The position numbers were made by a program, and so were the translations under genes. The notes under the pieces are model-generated. The model saw only the letters and a program-made list of their open reading frames with translations, made no database searches and was not told the DNA's origin. A stretch of DNA of 32,976 nucleotides, taken from Luteimonas endophytica (lineage in GTDB: Bacteria; Pseudomonadota; Gammaproteobacteria; Xanthomonadales; Xanthomonadaceae). Numbering within the stretch: the first letter of the stretch is position 1; every line of letters starts with the position of its first letter. Below, piece after piece: positions 14,515 to 23,628 of this stretch. The stretch covers positions 1-32,976 of the forward strand of contig NZ_JARXRM010000029.1 in NCBI RefSeq assembly GCF_029887875.1, read 5' to 3'.

Positions 14515-16758
14515 ATGACCGAAACCGTCCGCCCGACCTTCCACGGCTTCGAGCAGATCCCCCTGCGCGAATACGCCGAGCGCGCCTATCTCGATTACTC
14601 GATGTACGTGGTGCTGGACCGCGCCCTGCCGTTCATCGGCGACGGCCTGAAGCCGGTGCAGCGGCGGATCGTCTACGCGATGAGCGAGCTGGGGCTGAAC
14701 GCGGCCGCCAAGCCGAAGAAGTCCGCGCGCACCGTCGGCGACGTGATCGGCAAGTACCACCCGCACGGCGACTCGGCCTGCTACGAGGCGATGGTGCTGA
14801 TGGCCCAGCCGTTCTCGTACCGCTATCCGCTGGTCGACGGCCAGGGCAATTTCGGCTCCAGCGACGACCCCAAGTCGTTCGCGGCGATGCGCTATACCGA
14901 GTCCCGCCTGACCCCGATCGCCGAAGTGCTGCTGGGCGAGCTGGCCCACGGCACCGTGGACTGGACCGCGAACTTCGACGGCACCCTGGAGGAGCCGACC
15001 TGGATGCCGGCGCGGCTGCCGCACCTGCTGCTCAACGGGACCACCGGGATCGCGGTCGGCATGGCCACCGACGTACCGCCGCACAACCTCAACGAGGTGG
15101 TCAGCGCCTGCATCCACCTGCTGGACGACCCGAAGGCCGAGGTGCGCGAACTGTGCGAGCACGTGCGCGGCCCCGACTACCCGACCAGCGCCGAGATCAT
15201 CACCCCCGCAGCCGACCTGCTGACGCTGTACGAGACCGGCCACGGCGCGATCCGCGCTCGCGCCACCTGGAAGCGGGAACAGCAGAACATCGTCATCACG
15301 GCGCTGCCGCACCAGGTCTCGCCGAGCAAGGTGATCGAGCAGATCGCCGCGCAGATGCGCGCCAAGAAGCTCCCCTGGCTGGAGGACATCCGCGACGAAT
15401 CCGACCACGCCAATGCGGTGCGGGTGGTGCTGGTGCCGCGCTCGAACCGCGTGGACGCGGACCAGCTGATGGGGCACCTGTTCGCCACCACCGACCTGGA
15501 AAAGAGCTACCGCGCCAACTTCAACGTGATCGGCCTGGACGGCCGGCCGCAGGTCAAGAACCTCAAGATGCTGCTTGCCGAGTGGCTGCAGTTCCGCACC
15601 GACACGGTCACCCGGCGCCTGCAGCACCGGCTGGAGAAGGTCGAGCGACGCCTGCACCTGCTGGAAGGCCTGCTCACCGCGTTCCTCAACCTCGACGAGG
15701 TCATCCGCATCATCCGCAGCGAGGACGAGCCGCGGCCGGTGCTGCAGAAGCGCTTCGAGCTGAGCGACGAGCAGGTCGACTACATCCTCGAGACCCGTCT
15801 GCGCCAGCTGGCCCGGCTGGAGGAGATGAAGATCCGCGGCGAGCAGGACGAGCTGGACAGGGAGCGCGACCGCCTGATCGCCACCCTCGGCAGCAAGACC
15901 AAGCTCAGGAAGCTGATCCGCGACGAGCTGCTGGCCGATGCGAAGAAGTACGGCGACGCGCGCCGCTCGCCGCTGGTCGAGCGCGGCGCCGCGCAGGCGC
16001 TGGCGGAAACCGAGCTGGTGCCGAGCGAGCCGGTGACCGTGGTGCTCAGCGACAAGGGCTGGGTGCGCGCCGCCAAGGGCCACGAGGTCGACGCCGCGGC
16101 GCTGTCCTACCGCGAGGGCGATCGCCTGCGCGCGGCGATGCGCGGGCGCAGCACCCAGGCGGTGGCGTTCCTCGACTCCGCCGGGCGCAGCTATTCGACC
16201 GTCGCCCACAGCCTGCCCTCGGCGCGCGGCAATGGCGAACCGCTGACCGGCCGGTTCTCGCCGGCGCCGGGCGCGTCGTTCCAGGCGCTGGCCACCGGCG
16301 AACCGGACACCCGATTCGTGCTGGCCTCGTCGCACGGCTACGGCTTCGTCACCCGGTTCGAGAACCTGCTCGGGCGGCAGAAGGCCGGCAAGGCGATGCT
16401 GACCCTGTCGCCCGGCGCCCAGGTGGTACAGCCGGCCGCGGTGAGCGACCGCGAGACCGACCGCGTCGTCGCGGTCACCAGCGCCGGCCACCTGCTGGCG
16501 TTCCCGGTGTCGGAACTGCCGGAGCTGGAGCGCGGCAAGGGCAACAAGATCATCGAGATCCCCAAGGCCAAGCGCGGCACCGAGCGGGTGGTGGCGGTCG
16601 CCGTGGTGCCGCCCGGCGGCACCCTGCAGGTCCGGTCCGGCGCCCGCACCATGGGGCTGTCGTTCCGCGACCTGGAAAACTATCTCGGCGCGCGCGCCAG
16701 CCGCGGCGGCCTGCTCCCGCGGGGCTGGCAGAAGGTCGACGGGCTGGCGGTGGAGTGA
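14515..16758 (+). CDS. parC: DNA topoisomerase IV subunit A
   Basis: This 747-residue type IIA topoisomerase subunit, with ParE, decatenates daughter chromosomes. The breakage-reunion domain holds the catalytic Y127 ([16 protein letters not shown]), which forms the 5'-phosphotyrosyl link. The quinolone-determining segment reads [11 protein letters not shown], so the positions equal to E. coli S80 and E84 are wild-type (S87, E91). A coiled coil spans about 370-470, and a beta-pinwheel C-terminal domain (about 500-747) with repeats such as [21 protein letters not shown] follows. The length equals that of E. coli ParC (752). parE is not adjacent. The ATG at 14515 gives the family N-terminus. Confidence 0.96.
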   Translation: MTETVRPTFHGFEQIPLREYAERAYLDYSMYVVLDRALPFIGDGLKPVQRRIVYAMSELGLNAAAKPKKSARTVGDVIGKYHPHGDSACYEAMVLMAQPFSYRYPLVDGQGNFGSSDDPKSFAAMRYTESRLTPIAEVLLGELAHGTVDWTANFDGTLEEPTWMPARLPHLLLNGTTGIAVGMATDVPPHNLNEVVSACIHLLDDPKAEVRELCEHVRGPDYPTSAEIITPAADLLTLYETGHGAIRARATWKREQQNIVITALPHQVSPSKVIEQIAAQMRAKKLPWLEDIRDESDHANAVRVVLVPRSNRVDADQLMGHLFATTDLEKSYRANFNVIGLDGRPQVKNLKMLLAEWLQFRTDTVTRRLQHRLEKVERRLHLLEGLLTAFLNLDEVIRIIRSEDEPRPVLQKRFELSDEQVDYILETRLRQLARLEEMKIRGEQDELDRERDRLIATLGSKTKLRKLIRDELLADAKKYGDARRSPLVERGAAQALAETELVPSEPVTVVLSDKGWVRAAKGHEVDAAALSYREGDRLRAAMRGRSTQAVAFLDSAGRSYSTVAHSLPSARGNGEPLTGRFSPAPGASFQALATGEPDTRFVLASSHGYGFVTRFENLLGRQKAGKAMLTLSPGAQVVQPAAVSDRETDRVVAVTSAGHLLAFPVSELPELERGKGNKIIEIPKAKRGTERVVAVAVVPPGGTLQVRSGARTMGLSFRDLENYLGARASRGGLLPRGWQKVDGLAVE

Positions 16759-16782
16759 CCGCTCACGGAGCGAAGGCAGCCC

Positions 16783-16813
16783 GCAGGAGCGATGGAGCGT
16801 CGCGGCGACCGGC
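16783..16813. repeat. Partial copy of the GCAGGAGCG repeat family
   Basis: GCAGGAGCG followed by a GC-rich stretch resembles one arm of the palindromic repeats elsewhere in the window, but no matching right arm follows. It lies between parC and the thiopurine methyltransferase gene. Confidence 0.4.
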
Positions 16814-16858
16814 GCGCCCTGGGGCACAATAGGCGCCTTGACCCCGCTAGGGCATGCG

Positions 16859-17536
16859 ATGCATCACGACTTCTGGCACCAGCGCTGGCAAGAAGGCCGC
16901 ATCGGTTTCCACCAGGCGCGCGTCACTCCGCTGCTCGAGCGGCACTGGGACGCCACCGGCGCTCCCGCGGGCAGCCAGGTGTTCGTGCCGCTCGCCGGCA
17001 AGACGCTGGACATGGCATGGCTCGCGGCGCGCGGCCATCGCGTGCTGGGGGTGGAGCTGTCGGGCCTGGCGATCGATCAATTCTTCGAGGAGCACGGCCT
17101 CGTACCGGAACGGCGCAAGTCGCGTTTTGGCACGCACTACAGCGCCGGCAGCATCGAGCTTCTGTGCGGCGACGTCTTCGGCCTGGATGCCGCGGCGCTC
17201 GCCGGCTGCGGCGCGGTCTTCGACCGCGCCGCATTGATCGCGTTGCCCGCGGAGCTGCGCGGGCGTTACCTGGGTGAGCTCTACGCCCTGCTTCCCGCCG
17301 GCTGCCGCGGGCTCATGATCACACTCGAATACCCGCCGGACGAGATGGAAGGCCCGCCGTTCCCGGTGGTCGAGACCGAGGTGCGCGCCGGGCTGGAACG
17401 CGAGTGGCGGGTGCAGGTGCTCGAACGCCGCGAGATCTCCGAAGCCGAGCGCGAGTCGCGGTTCGCCGAGGAGGGGGTGACGGCCCTGTCCACCGTCGCC
17501 TATGCCCTGCAGCGCCGTCAGGCGTCCGGGAGCTGA
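16859..17536 (+). CDS. tpm: Thiopurine S-methyltransferase
   Basis: This 225-residue SAM-dependent methyltransferase of the TPMT family methylates aromatic thiols and, in bacteria, is linked to tellurite and selenium oxyanion detoxification. The N-terminal HDFWHQRWQEGRIGFHQ block is the family hallmark, followed by VFVPLAGKTLDMAWLAARGHRVLGVELS (SAM-binding motif I with an acidic strand end) and GCGAVFDRAALIALP. The in-frame TTG at 16838 would add seven residues, but the ATG at 16859 fits the family start (218 residues is typical). An imperfect -10 (CACAAT, 16825-16830) lies 28 bp upstream. It appears monocistronic. Confidence 0.92.
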   Translation: MHHDFWHQRWQEGRIGFHQARVTPLLERHWDATGAPAGSQVFVPLAGKTLDMAWLAARGHRVLGVELSGLAIDQFFEEHGLVPERRKSRFGTHYSAGSIELLCGDVFGLDAAALAGCGAVFDRAALIALPAELRGRYLGELYALLPAGCRGLMITLEYPPDEMEGPPFPVVETEVRAGLEREWRVQVLERREISEAERESRFAEEGVTALSTVAYALQRRQASGS

Positions 17537-17591
17537 TCGAGCTGCCCGCCAGCCCCGCGCGCGACACCTGAAGCCCGGCCAGCGGGCCGGC

Positions 17592-17597
17592 TACAAT
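17592..17597 (+). promoter_or_regulatory. -10 box TACAAT of the penicillin-acylase-type gene
   Basis: TACAAT lies 28 bp before the ATG at 17626. A GGGGGGAA Shine-Dalgarno-like run lies between them. Confidence 0.5.
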
Positions 17598-17625
17598 CGG
17601 CTCGCACCCCGGGGGGAACCGATCC

Positions 17626-20055
17626 ATGCTCCGCTGGCTCAAGCGCCTGACGCTGCTGCTCGTCCTGCTGTGCACGGCCGCGCTGCTGGCGGCCTGGTGG
17701 CTGTTGCGCGGCAGCCTGCCGGCACTCCACGGCGAGGGCGCGCTGCCCGGGCTGTCGGCCCCGGTCGTCGTCGCCCGCGATGCGCTCGGCACCGTGACCA
17801 TCGATGCCGCCAGCGAGCGCGACGCCCTGCGCGCGCTCGGCTACGTGCACGCGCAGGAGCGCTATTTCGAGATGGACCTGATGCGCCGCACCGCCGCCGG
17901 CGAGCTGTCCGCGCTGTTCGGGCCGATCGCCGTGGAGACCGACCGCCGGCGCCGCGTTCACCGCATCCGCGCGCGGGTGGAGGCGGACCTGCAGAACATC
18001 GCCGGCGAACGCATGCCGCAACTGCGGGCCTATGCCGAAGGCGTCAACGCCGGGCGCGAGGCGCTGCGCGTGCGCCCCTGGCCCTACCTGTTGCTGCGCC
18101 GACAGCCGGAGCCGTGGCGCCCGGCGGATTCCGCGCTCACCGGCTTCGCCATGTATTTCGACCTGCAGGATGCGCAGAACGCGCGCGAGCTGGCCCTGCT
18201 GCGGATGCGTCCGCACCTGCCGCCGGCGCTGTACGCACTGCTGACCCACGACGGCAGCCGCTGGGACGCACCGCTCGCCGGCGAGCCGCGCGGCGACGCC
18301 CCGCTCCCCGGGCCCGACCAGGTCGACCTCCGCACCCTGCCGACCCCCGGCGATTCCGATCGCGTGGCATCGCGGCCCATGCGGCGCGCGCGCGCCGGCG
18401 CCCCCCAGTCCATGCTCGGCCCGGTGGCCCCTGCGGCCGCCGCCGACCTCCTGCCCGGCAGCAACAGCTTCGCCGTCGCCGGCACCCTCACCGCAGACGG
18501 CCGCGCCATCGTCGCCAACGACATGCACCTGGGCCTGCGCGCCCCGAACATCTGGTTCCGCGCGCGCCTGCGCTACCCGGACCCGCGCGCCCCGGGCGGC
18601 CGGGTCGACATTTCCGGCTTCACCCTGCCCGGCCTGCCCGCGGTCGTGGTCGGCAGCAACGCCCACGTCGCCTGGGGCTTCACCAACAGCTACATCGACA
18701 CCCTGGACTGGAGCCGGGTGCGTCCTTGCGCCGCAGGCCAGGCCCCCGCAACGCCGCAGCCCTGCGAACCGATCGTCCTCCACCAGGAGACCATCGAGGT
18801 CGCCGGCGACGATCCGGTGGCCATGACCGTGGAGGAGACCGCCTGGGGCCCGATCCTGCACCGCGAACCGGACGGCACCGCGCTGGCCCTGCGCTGGGCC
18901 GCGCACCAGCCGGGGGCGCTCAACCTCGGCCTGCTCGGCCTGGCCCACGCCGCCGACCTCGACGACGCCCTCGCCGTCGCCGATCGCACCGCCATTCCCA
19001 CCCAGAACCTGCTGGTCGGCGACCGCGGCGGCCGCATCGCCTGGCGCCTGCTCGGCCCGGTGGCGCGCCGCGACCCGGCCTGCGACCCTGCCGCCACCGC
19101 CTGCGCGCCCTGGGACGTGACCACCGGCGCCAGCCCGCTGCTCGCCTCCCCGACCGCCGACCGCCTGTGGACCGCCAACACCCGCGTCCTCGACGGCGAG
19201 CCGCTCCGGCGCATCGGCGACGGCGGCTACGCCCTGGGCATCCGCGCCCACCAGATCCGCGAGGGCCTGCTGGCCGGCGAGCGTTTCGGCGAGCGCGACC
19301 TGCTCGCCATCCAGCTCGACGACCGCGCTGTCCTGCTCGATGGATGGTGGCAGTTGCTGCGGAGCACCGCGCTGGATGCCGGCGGCACCCCGGCCCTGCG
19401 CGAGCTGGCGGACGCCGCGGAACGCTGGGAGGGCCGCGCCAGCGTCGATTCGACCGGGTACCGCATCGTCCGTGCCTGGCGCCTGGCGGTGCACGAGCGC
19501 ATTGCCGAGGGCCTGACCGCCCCCGCGCGCGCCGCGCTCGGCGAGGCCTTCGAGATACCCGCCCTCAATCAGTTCGAAGGCGTCGCCTGGCCGCTGCTGC
19601 AGCAACGGCCCGCGCACCTGCTGCCGCGCGGCTACGGCAGCTGGACCGCGCTGATGGAGGACGCGGCCGCCGAAGTACGCGCCGAGCTGCTGGCCCTGGG
19701 ACCGATGCGCGAGCGGACCTGGGGCGAGCGCAACACCGCCGCGATCTGCCACCCCCTGGCCGGGGCGATCCCGCTGGTCGGCCGGCGCCTGTTGTGCATG
19801 CCACCCGAGCCGCTGCCTGGCGACGGCATCACCCCGCGCGTGCAGGGGCCGGCCTTCGGCGCCTCGCAGCGCATGGTGGTCGCAGCCGGCCGCGAGCAGG
19901 ACGCCATCGCGCACATGCCTGGCGGACAGAGCGGGCACCCGCTGTCGCCGTTCTGGGGCGCCGGGCACCGGGACTGGGTAGAGGGCGCGCCCACGCCGTT
20001 CCTGCCGGGCGAGACGGTCCATTCGATGAGATTGCGGACCGTCGCGCGCGATTGA
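17626..20055 (+). CDS. Penicillin acylase family protein (Ntn hydrolase)
   Basis: This 809-residue precursor of the penicillin/aculeacin/AHL acylase family hydrolyses amide bonds and self-cleaves to expose an N-terminal serine. A hydrophobic helix at 7-27 targets the protein to the membrane or periplasm. The alpha-chain region is about 40-250. The predicted autocleavage site is G|S279 in LPGSNSFAVAG, followed by the conserved VANDMHLGL and VVVGSNAHVAWGFTNSY blocks. A penultimate block contains PGGQSGHPLSPF. Family substrates include beta-lactams, N-acyl-homoserine lactones and cyclic lipopeptides. The sequence alone does not choose between them. The gene stands alone, between tpm and the convergent Lrp-type gene. 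Confidence 0.9.
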   Translation: MLRWLKRLTLLLVLLCTAALLAAWWLLRGSLPALHGEGALPGLSAPVVVARDALGTVTIDAASERDALRALGYVHAQERYFEMDLMRRTAAGELSALFGPIAVETDRRRRVHRIRARVEADLQNIAGERMPQLRAYAEGVNAGREALRVRPWPYLLLRRQPEPWRPADSALTGFAMYFDLQDAQNARELALLRMRPHLPPALYALLTHDGSRWDAPLAGEPRGDAPLPGPDQVDLRTLPTPGDSDRVASRPMRRARAGAPQSMLGPVAPAAAADLLPGSNSFAVAGTLTADGRAIVANDMHLGLRAPNIWFRARLRYPDPRAPGGRVDISGFTLPGLPAVVVGSNAHVAWGFTNSYIDTLDWSRVRPCAAGQAPATPQPCEPIVLHQETIEVAGDDPVAMTVEETAWGPILHREPDGTALALRWAAHQPGALNLGLLGLAHAADLDDALAVADRTAIPTQNLLVGDRGGRIAWRLLGPVARRDPACDPAATACAPWDVTTGASPLLASPTADRLWTANTRVLDGEPLRRIGDGGYALGIRAHQIREGLLAGERFGERDLLAIQLDDRAVLLDGWWQLLRSTALDAGGTPALRELADAAERWEGRASVDSTGYRIVRAWRLAVHERIAEGLTAPARAALGEAFEIPALNQFEGVAWPLLQQRPAHLLPRGYGSWTALMEDAAAEVRAELLALGPMRERTWGERNTAAICHPLAGAIPLVGRRLLCMPPEPLPGDGITPRVQGPAFGASQRMVVAAGREQDAIAHMPGGQSGHPLSPFWGAGHRDWVEGAPTPFLPGETVHSMRLRTVARD

Positions 20056-20087
20056 ACGGCCGGCCGGAGAGCGGTCAACGGAAACCG

Positions 20088-20123
20088 CGCTAGACTGCCG
20101 CGCGACGCGGAATGTCGGCAGTC
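20088..20123 (+). other. Orphan promoter-like 16-mer plus inverted repeat
   Basis: CGCTAGACTGCCGCGC (20088-20103) is identical to the metX promoter core at 1332-1347. It overlaps an inverted repeat, GACTGCC (20093-20099) and GGCAGTC (20117-20123). It lies in the 114-bp gap between converging genes, where no start codon follows. It could drive a small or antisense RNA or be chance. Confidence 0.35.
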
Positions 20124-20169
20124 AACAGAGCTCGAGGCCGACGCTCGGGGCCGCGGCGAACGCCGCTGC

Positions 20170-20601
20170 TCAGCGCCGATCGACCAGGGTACGGAGCACC
20201 GGCACCGTGGTCACGTCGTCGACGCCCTTGAACGCCGCAATGCGTTCGCGCAGGTCCGACAGCTCACCGGAGCCTGCAGCCTCGACCAGCACCATCAGAT
20301 CGGTGTCGCCGGCCACGCTCTGACACAGGCGCACCTGCGGCAGCGACTGCAGCAGCGGCATCACATCGTCGCAACTGAAGCCCTCGGCATGGCGGAGCAG
20401 CAGCCACGCCTGCAGCTGGTCGCCCTTGCCCAGGCGCAGCGTGTACTGGGCGATCACGCCGGAGCGCTCCAGCCGCTGGATCCGCTCCTGCACCGCGCTC
20501 CGCGACAGGTCGACGGCCTTGGCCAGTGTCGCGGTCGGCAGCCGCGCATTGTCCTGGAGCAGCGAGATCAGCTTGCGATCGGTGGCATCGAGGGTCTTCA
20601 T
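20170..20601 (-). CDS. Lrp/AsnC-family transcriptional regulator
   Basis: This 143-residue protein has an N-terminal AsnC-type helix-turn-helix (MKTLDATDRKLISLLQDNAR..., recognition helix around SRSAVQERIQRLERSGVI) and a C-terminal RAM/ligand-binding domain (about 68-140) with the VAGDTDLMVLVEA strand. Such proteins form octamers and respond to amino acids or related metabolites. It is transcribed divergently from the monooxygenase/isochorismatase pair with 95 bp between starts, so local control of that pair is likely. The ATG at 20601 is chosen because the upstream extension is non-conserved and would cover the shared promoter region. Confidence 0.9.
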   Translation of the reverse strand: MKTLDATDRKLISLLQDNARLPTATLAKAVDLSRSAVQERIQRLERSGVIAQYTLRLGKGDQLQAWLLLRHAEGFSCDDVMPLLQSLPQVRLCQSVAGDTDLMVLVEAAGSGELSDLRERIAAFKGVDDVTTVPVLRTLVDRR

Positions 20602-20696
20602 CTGCAGGCGCCTGGCGACGGGACCGGCATTGTGCCGGGTTGAAACCGGCACCGGCGAGCAGGACAGTGCGGTCCCCGCCACTGCCGCTTCCCGCC

Positions 20697-21077
20697 ATGT
20701 CGCATGCCCACGGTTTCGCCAGCCTGTCGGCGGCGCCGCACTACGCGGTGATCTTCTCCTCCCAACGCAACGGCCTGGATTCGGCCGGCTACGACGCCGC
20801 CGCGGCGCGGCTGTTCGATCTGGTGCAGGAGCAGCCCGGCTTCCTCGGCGCCGAGTCCGCGCGCGACGCCGAGGGATTCGGCATCACCGTGGCCTATTTC
20901 ACCGACGAAGCCGCGATCGCGGCCTGGCGCGACCATGCCGAACATCGCGCCGCCCGCCAGCACGGCCGCGGACACTGGTATGCGGGGTTCCAGTTGCGCA
21001 TCGCCCGGGTCGAACGCGCCTATGGCGGACGTCCGGCGGATGCGGCACCGGCCGCGGCCGCGAAGGACGACGCATGA
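20697..21077 (+). CDS. Antibiotic biosynthesis monooxygenase (ABM)-domain protein
   Basis: This 126-residue ferredoxin-fold dimer-type protein resembles the ABM family and small heme- or quinol-handling monooxygenases. The central block YDAAAARLFDLVQEQPGFLGAESARD followed by ITVAYFTDEAAIAAWRDHAEH is typical, as is the WYAGFQLRIARVER end. Catalysis cannot be assigned. Its stop overlaps the next ATG (ATGA), so it is co-translated with the isochorismatase-like gene. The ATG at 20697 lies opposite the Lrp-type gene. Confidence 0.8.
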   Translation: MSHAHGFASLSAAPHYAVIFSSQRNGLDSAGYDAAAARLFDLVQEQPGFLGAESARDAEGFGITVAYFTDEAAIAAWRDHAEHRAARQHGRGHWYAGFQLRIARVERAYGGRPADAAPAAAAKDDA

Positions 21078-21697
21078 AACTCGATGCACGCACGGCGCTG
21101 ATCCCGATCGACGTCCAGCTGGGTTTCGACGACCCGCCGTGGCCGCGCCGCAACAATCCGGCGATGGAGGCCAACGGCCTGCGCCTGCTCGCCGCGTGGC
21201 GCGCGTGCGGCCTGCCGTTGATCCACGTGCGTCACGATTCGGTCGAGCCCGGCTCGTCGCTGGCGCCGGGACACCCCGGCAACGGCTTCCGCTCGGGCTT
21301 CGCGCCGCTGGCGGGCGAGGCGTTGGTGGCCAAATCCGTCAACGCCGCCTTCATCGGCACCGATCTCGACCTGCGCCTGCGTCGCCGCGGCATCGAAAGC
21401 ATCGTGCTGTTCGGCATCAGCACCGACATGTGCGTCTCGACCACCGCCCGGGTCGGCGCCAACCTGGGCTACCGCGTGACCGTGGTCGGCGATGCCTGTT
21501 GCTGCTTCGACCTTGCCGACGGCGACGGCGGCACGATTGCGGCCGACGACCTCCAGCGCGCGCATCTGGCGACGCTGCGCGCCGAGTTCGCCGAGGTCGT
21601 CGATACCGCGGAGGTCCTCGCCTTATTGCCGCACGGCCGGGCGGCTGCGCCCGGTTCTTCGCCGGATGAACGAGCCCGAGGACGAGGCGGTCAGTAG
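21074..21697 (+). CDS. Isochorismatase-like cysteine hydrolase
   Basis: This 207-residue alpha/beta hydrolase of the isochorismatase/nicotinamidase superfamily shows the catalytic triad as D13 (LIPIDVQLGFDD), K87 (LVAKSVNAAF) and C120 (GISTDMCVSTTAR), with a cis-peptide-type GIST segment before the Cys. Family members hydrolyse amides such as nicotinamide, ureidoacrylate or N-carbamoyl compounds. The substrate here is unknown. It overlaps the ABM-domain gene by 4 nt. The last seven bases overlap the 3' end of convergent asnB, and the Arg/Gly-rich tail looks like a late extension. Confidence 0.87.
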   Translation: MKLDARTALIPIDVQLGFDDPPWPRRNNPAMEANGLRLLAAWRACGLPLIHVRHDSVEPGSSLAPGHPGNGFRSGFAPLAGEALVAKSVNAAFIGTDLDLRLRRRGIESIVLFGISTDMCVSTTARVGANLGYRVTVVGDACCCFDLADGDGGTIAADDLQRAHLATLRAEFAEVVDTAEVLALLPHGRAAAPGSSPDERARGRGGQ

Positions 21698-23391
21698 GCG
21701 GTGGCATGCACTCCCGCCACCGCCCGCCCCGACGGGTCGGCCGCCGCGGCGAAAGCGGCGTCCCAGGCGATCGCCGCCGGCGAGGAGCAGGCGATCGACT
21801 TGCCTCCCGGCACGGTCTGCGCGGCCGCCGGAGTCGGGAAGCACTGTTCGAACAGGCAACGGTACCAGTAGGCCTCCTTGGTCTGGGGTGGATTGACCGG
21901 GAAGCGGCGCTCCGCCGCGGCCAGTTCGCGATCGCTCACCTGGCGCTCGGCGTGGGCCTTCAGCCCGTCTATCCAGCCGTAGCCGACGCCATCGCTGAAC
22001 TGTTCCTTCTGCCGCCACAGGATCGATTCTGGCAGGTAACCCTCGAACGCCTCGCGCAGCACCTCCTTCTCGATGCGGCGGCCGCTGCCGGCGGCGCCGA
22101 CCATCTTGTGCTTCGCATCCATCCGCATCGCCACGTCGAGGAACTCGCGGTCGAGGAACGGCACCCGCGGCTCCACGCCCCAGGCCATCATCGACTTGTT
22201 GGCGCGCAGGCAGTCGTAGTTGTTCAGCGCGTCCAGCTTGCGCACCAGCTCCTCGTGGAACTGGCGTGCGTCCGGTGCCTTGTGGAAGTAGAGGTACCCA
22301 CCGAAGATCTCGTCGCTGCCCTCGCCCGAAAGCACCATCTTCACGCCCATCGCCTTGATCCGCCGCGCCAGCAGGTACATCGGGGTGGAGGCGCGGATGG
22401 TGGTGACGTCGTAGGTCTCGATATGGCGGATCACCTCCGGCAGCGCATCCAGGCCCTCCTCGAAGGTGTATTCGAATCCGTGGTGGACGGTGCCGATGGT
22501 CTCGGCGGCGACTTCGGCGGCCGCCAGGTCCGGCGAGCCCTGCAGGCCGATCGCGAACGAGTGCAGGCGCGGCCACCAGGCTTCGCTGCGGTCGTCGTCC
22601 TCCACGCGCCGGCGCGCGTAGCGCGCGGCCACCGCGGCGACCAGCGACGAGTCCAGCCCTCCGGACAACAGTACCCCGTAGGGCACGTCGCTCATCAGCT
22701 GGCGGTGCACCGCGCGCTCGAGGGCCACGCGCAGTTCGTTCCGGCCGACGGCCACGCCCGCCACCGCGTCGTAGTCGCGCCAGGCCGGGGCGTAATAGCG
22801 CTGCAGCTCGCCGCTGGCGCTGTCGTACCAGTGGCCGGGCGGGAATTGGGCGACATCGGCGCAACTGTCGGCCAGCGCCTTCATTTCAGAAGCCACGCGC
22901 AGGCGGCCTTCGCGGTCGTGCCCCCAGTACAGGGGGCAGACGCCGATCGGATCGCGGGCGACCAGCGCCCTGCCGCGCTCGCGGTCCCACAGGGCGAAGG
23001 CGAAGATGCCGTTGAGACGGTCGAGGAAGCCGGCCGGCGAGGCCCCGGCGACCACGGCTTCGCGGTACAGCGCGCTGATCACCTCGCAGTCCGAGCCGGT
23101 GGTGAAGTCGTAGGGCGCTTCGAGCGCGTCCTGCAGTTCGCGGTGGTTGTAGATCTCGCCGTTCACCGCCAGCGCCAGGCCGCCGTCGCGCGAGCGGATC
23201 GGCTGCGCGCCGCCGGCCGGGTCGACGATCGCCAGGCGCTCGTGCACCAGCAGCGCGCCCTCGTCGAGGTACACGCCGCTCCAGTCGGGGCCGCGGTGGC
23301 GCTGGCGCTGCGAGGCTTCCAGCGCCTGTCGGCGCAGGGCGGCGGCATCGTCGCCCGGCTGCAGGCCGAAGATTCCAAGGATCGAGCACAT
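21691..23391 (-). CDS. asnB: Asparagine synthetase B (glutamine-hydrolysing)
   Basis: This 566-residue enzyme converts Asp, Gln and ATP to Asn, Glu, AMP and PPi. The N-terminal class-II glutaminase domain starts with the nucleophile C2 (MCSILGIFG), with RHRGPDW (about 31-37) and the AVNGEIYNH loop (about 75-83). The synthetase domain carries the PPi-binding loop S243-GGLDSS and the later block LSGEGSDEIFGGYLYFHKAPD. The length is close to E. coli AsnB (554). The ATG at 23391 is fixed by the need for Cys at position 2; in-frame ATGs just upstream would block the glutaminase. A leader peptide and terminator (23469-23622) lie upstream, suggesting attenuation by asparaginyl-tRNA supply. Confidence 0.96.
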   Translation of the reverse strand: MCSILGIFGLQPGDDAAALRRQALEASQRQRHRGPDWSGVYLDEGALLVHERLAIVDPAGGAQPIRSRDGGLALAVNGEIYNHRELQDALEAPYDFTTGSDCEVISALYREAVVAGASPAGFLDRLNGIFAFALWDRERGRALVARDPIGVCPLYWGHDREGRLRVASEMKALADSCADVAQFPPGHWYDSASGELQRYYAPAWRDYDAVAGVAVGRNELRVALERAVHRQLMSDVPYGVLLSGGLDSSLVAAVAARYARRRVEDDDRSEAWWPRLHSFAIGLQGSPDLAAAEVAAETIGTVHHGFEYTFEEGLDALPEVIRHIETYDVTTIRASTPMYLLARRIKAMGVKMVLSGEGSDEIFGGYLYFHKAPDARQFHEELVRKLDALNNYDCLRANKSMMAWGVEPRVPFLDREFLDVAMRMDAKHKMVGAAGSGRRIEKEVLREAFEGYLPESILWRQKEQFSDGVGYGWIDGLKAHAERQVSDRELAAAERRFPVNPPQTKEAYWYRCLFEQCFPTPAAAQTVPGGKSIACSSPAAIAWDAAFAAAADPSGRAVAGVHATAY

Positions 23392-23468
23392 CTGCATTGA
23401 CTCCATTGCTGCGGGAGGGAAACGGCAGCCGCGTCCGGGAGAGGACGCGGGCCGCGGCCGCACCACGC

Positions 23469-23493
23469 AAAAAACCCGCGCGGTGCGCGGGTT
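23469..23493 (-). terminator. Attenuator-type Rho-independent terminator upstream of asnB
   Basis: On the minus strand, the arms CCCGCGC (23491-23485) and GCGCGGG (23481-23475) enclose loop ACC, with two extra A-U pairs possible at the base, and are followed by six U residues (23474-23469). It sits 31 bp after the leader-peptide stop and 77 bp before the asnB ATG. The leader segment GCGGCGGGT (23548-23540) can pair with ACCCGCGC of the 5' arm with a single bulge, giving a candidate antiterminator. Confidence 0.85.
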
Positions 23494-23523
23494 CTCGGGG
23501 ATCAGGACTGCTTGCTCGTGCCG

Positions 23524-23622
23524 CTATGCCTGTTCGCCGACCCGCCGCGTGGGCGCGCGATTGTTCGAACGCGGATTGTTCGCGTTGCGGTTGGCGCGGA
23601 TGCGGACGGTCGGGAACGGCAT
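23524..23622 (-). CDS. Asn-rich leader peptide of asnB (proposed attenuator ORF)
   Basis: This 32-codon open frame starts at ATG 23622 and ends at TAG. Asn occupies positions 11, 13, 15, 16, 20 and 21: six Asn codons (four AAC, two AAT) within eleven codons. That is striking because AAC and AAT are scarce in this GC-rich DNA. The nonamer CGAACAATC occurs twice and encodes both NN pairs. No Shine-Dalgarno sequence is present, but a promoter ends 6 bp before the ATG, so a leaderless transcript is expected. A terminator follows 31 bp after the stop. By analogy with his, thr and trp leaders, ribosome stalling at Asn codons under low Asn-tRNA would free the segment 23548-23540 to block the terminator. 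Arg is also frequent (7 residues), but Arg codons are common in GC-rich sequence. Function is inferred from layout. Confidence 0.72.
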   Translation of the reverse strand: MPFPTVRIRANRNANNPRSNNRAPTRRVGEQA

Positions 23623-23628
23623 GGGTCG

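Noticed and set aside
23524..23622. Reading the asnB leader as an arginine attenuator (7 Arg of 32)
   Set aside because: CGN codons are common by chance in ~70 % GC DNA and are spread along the peptide, whereas Asn codons are rare and clustered, and the downstream gene makes Asn.
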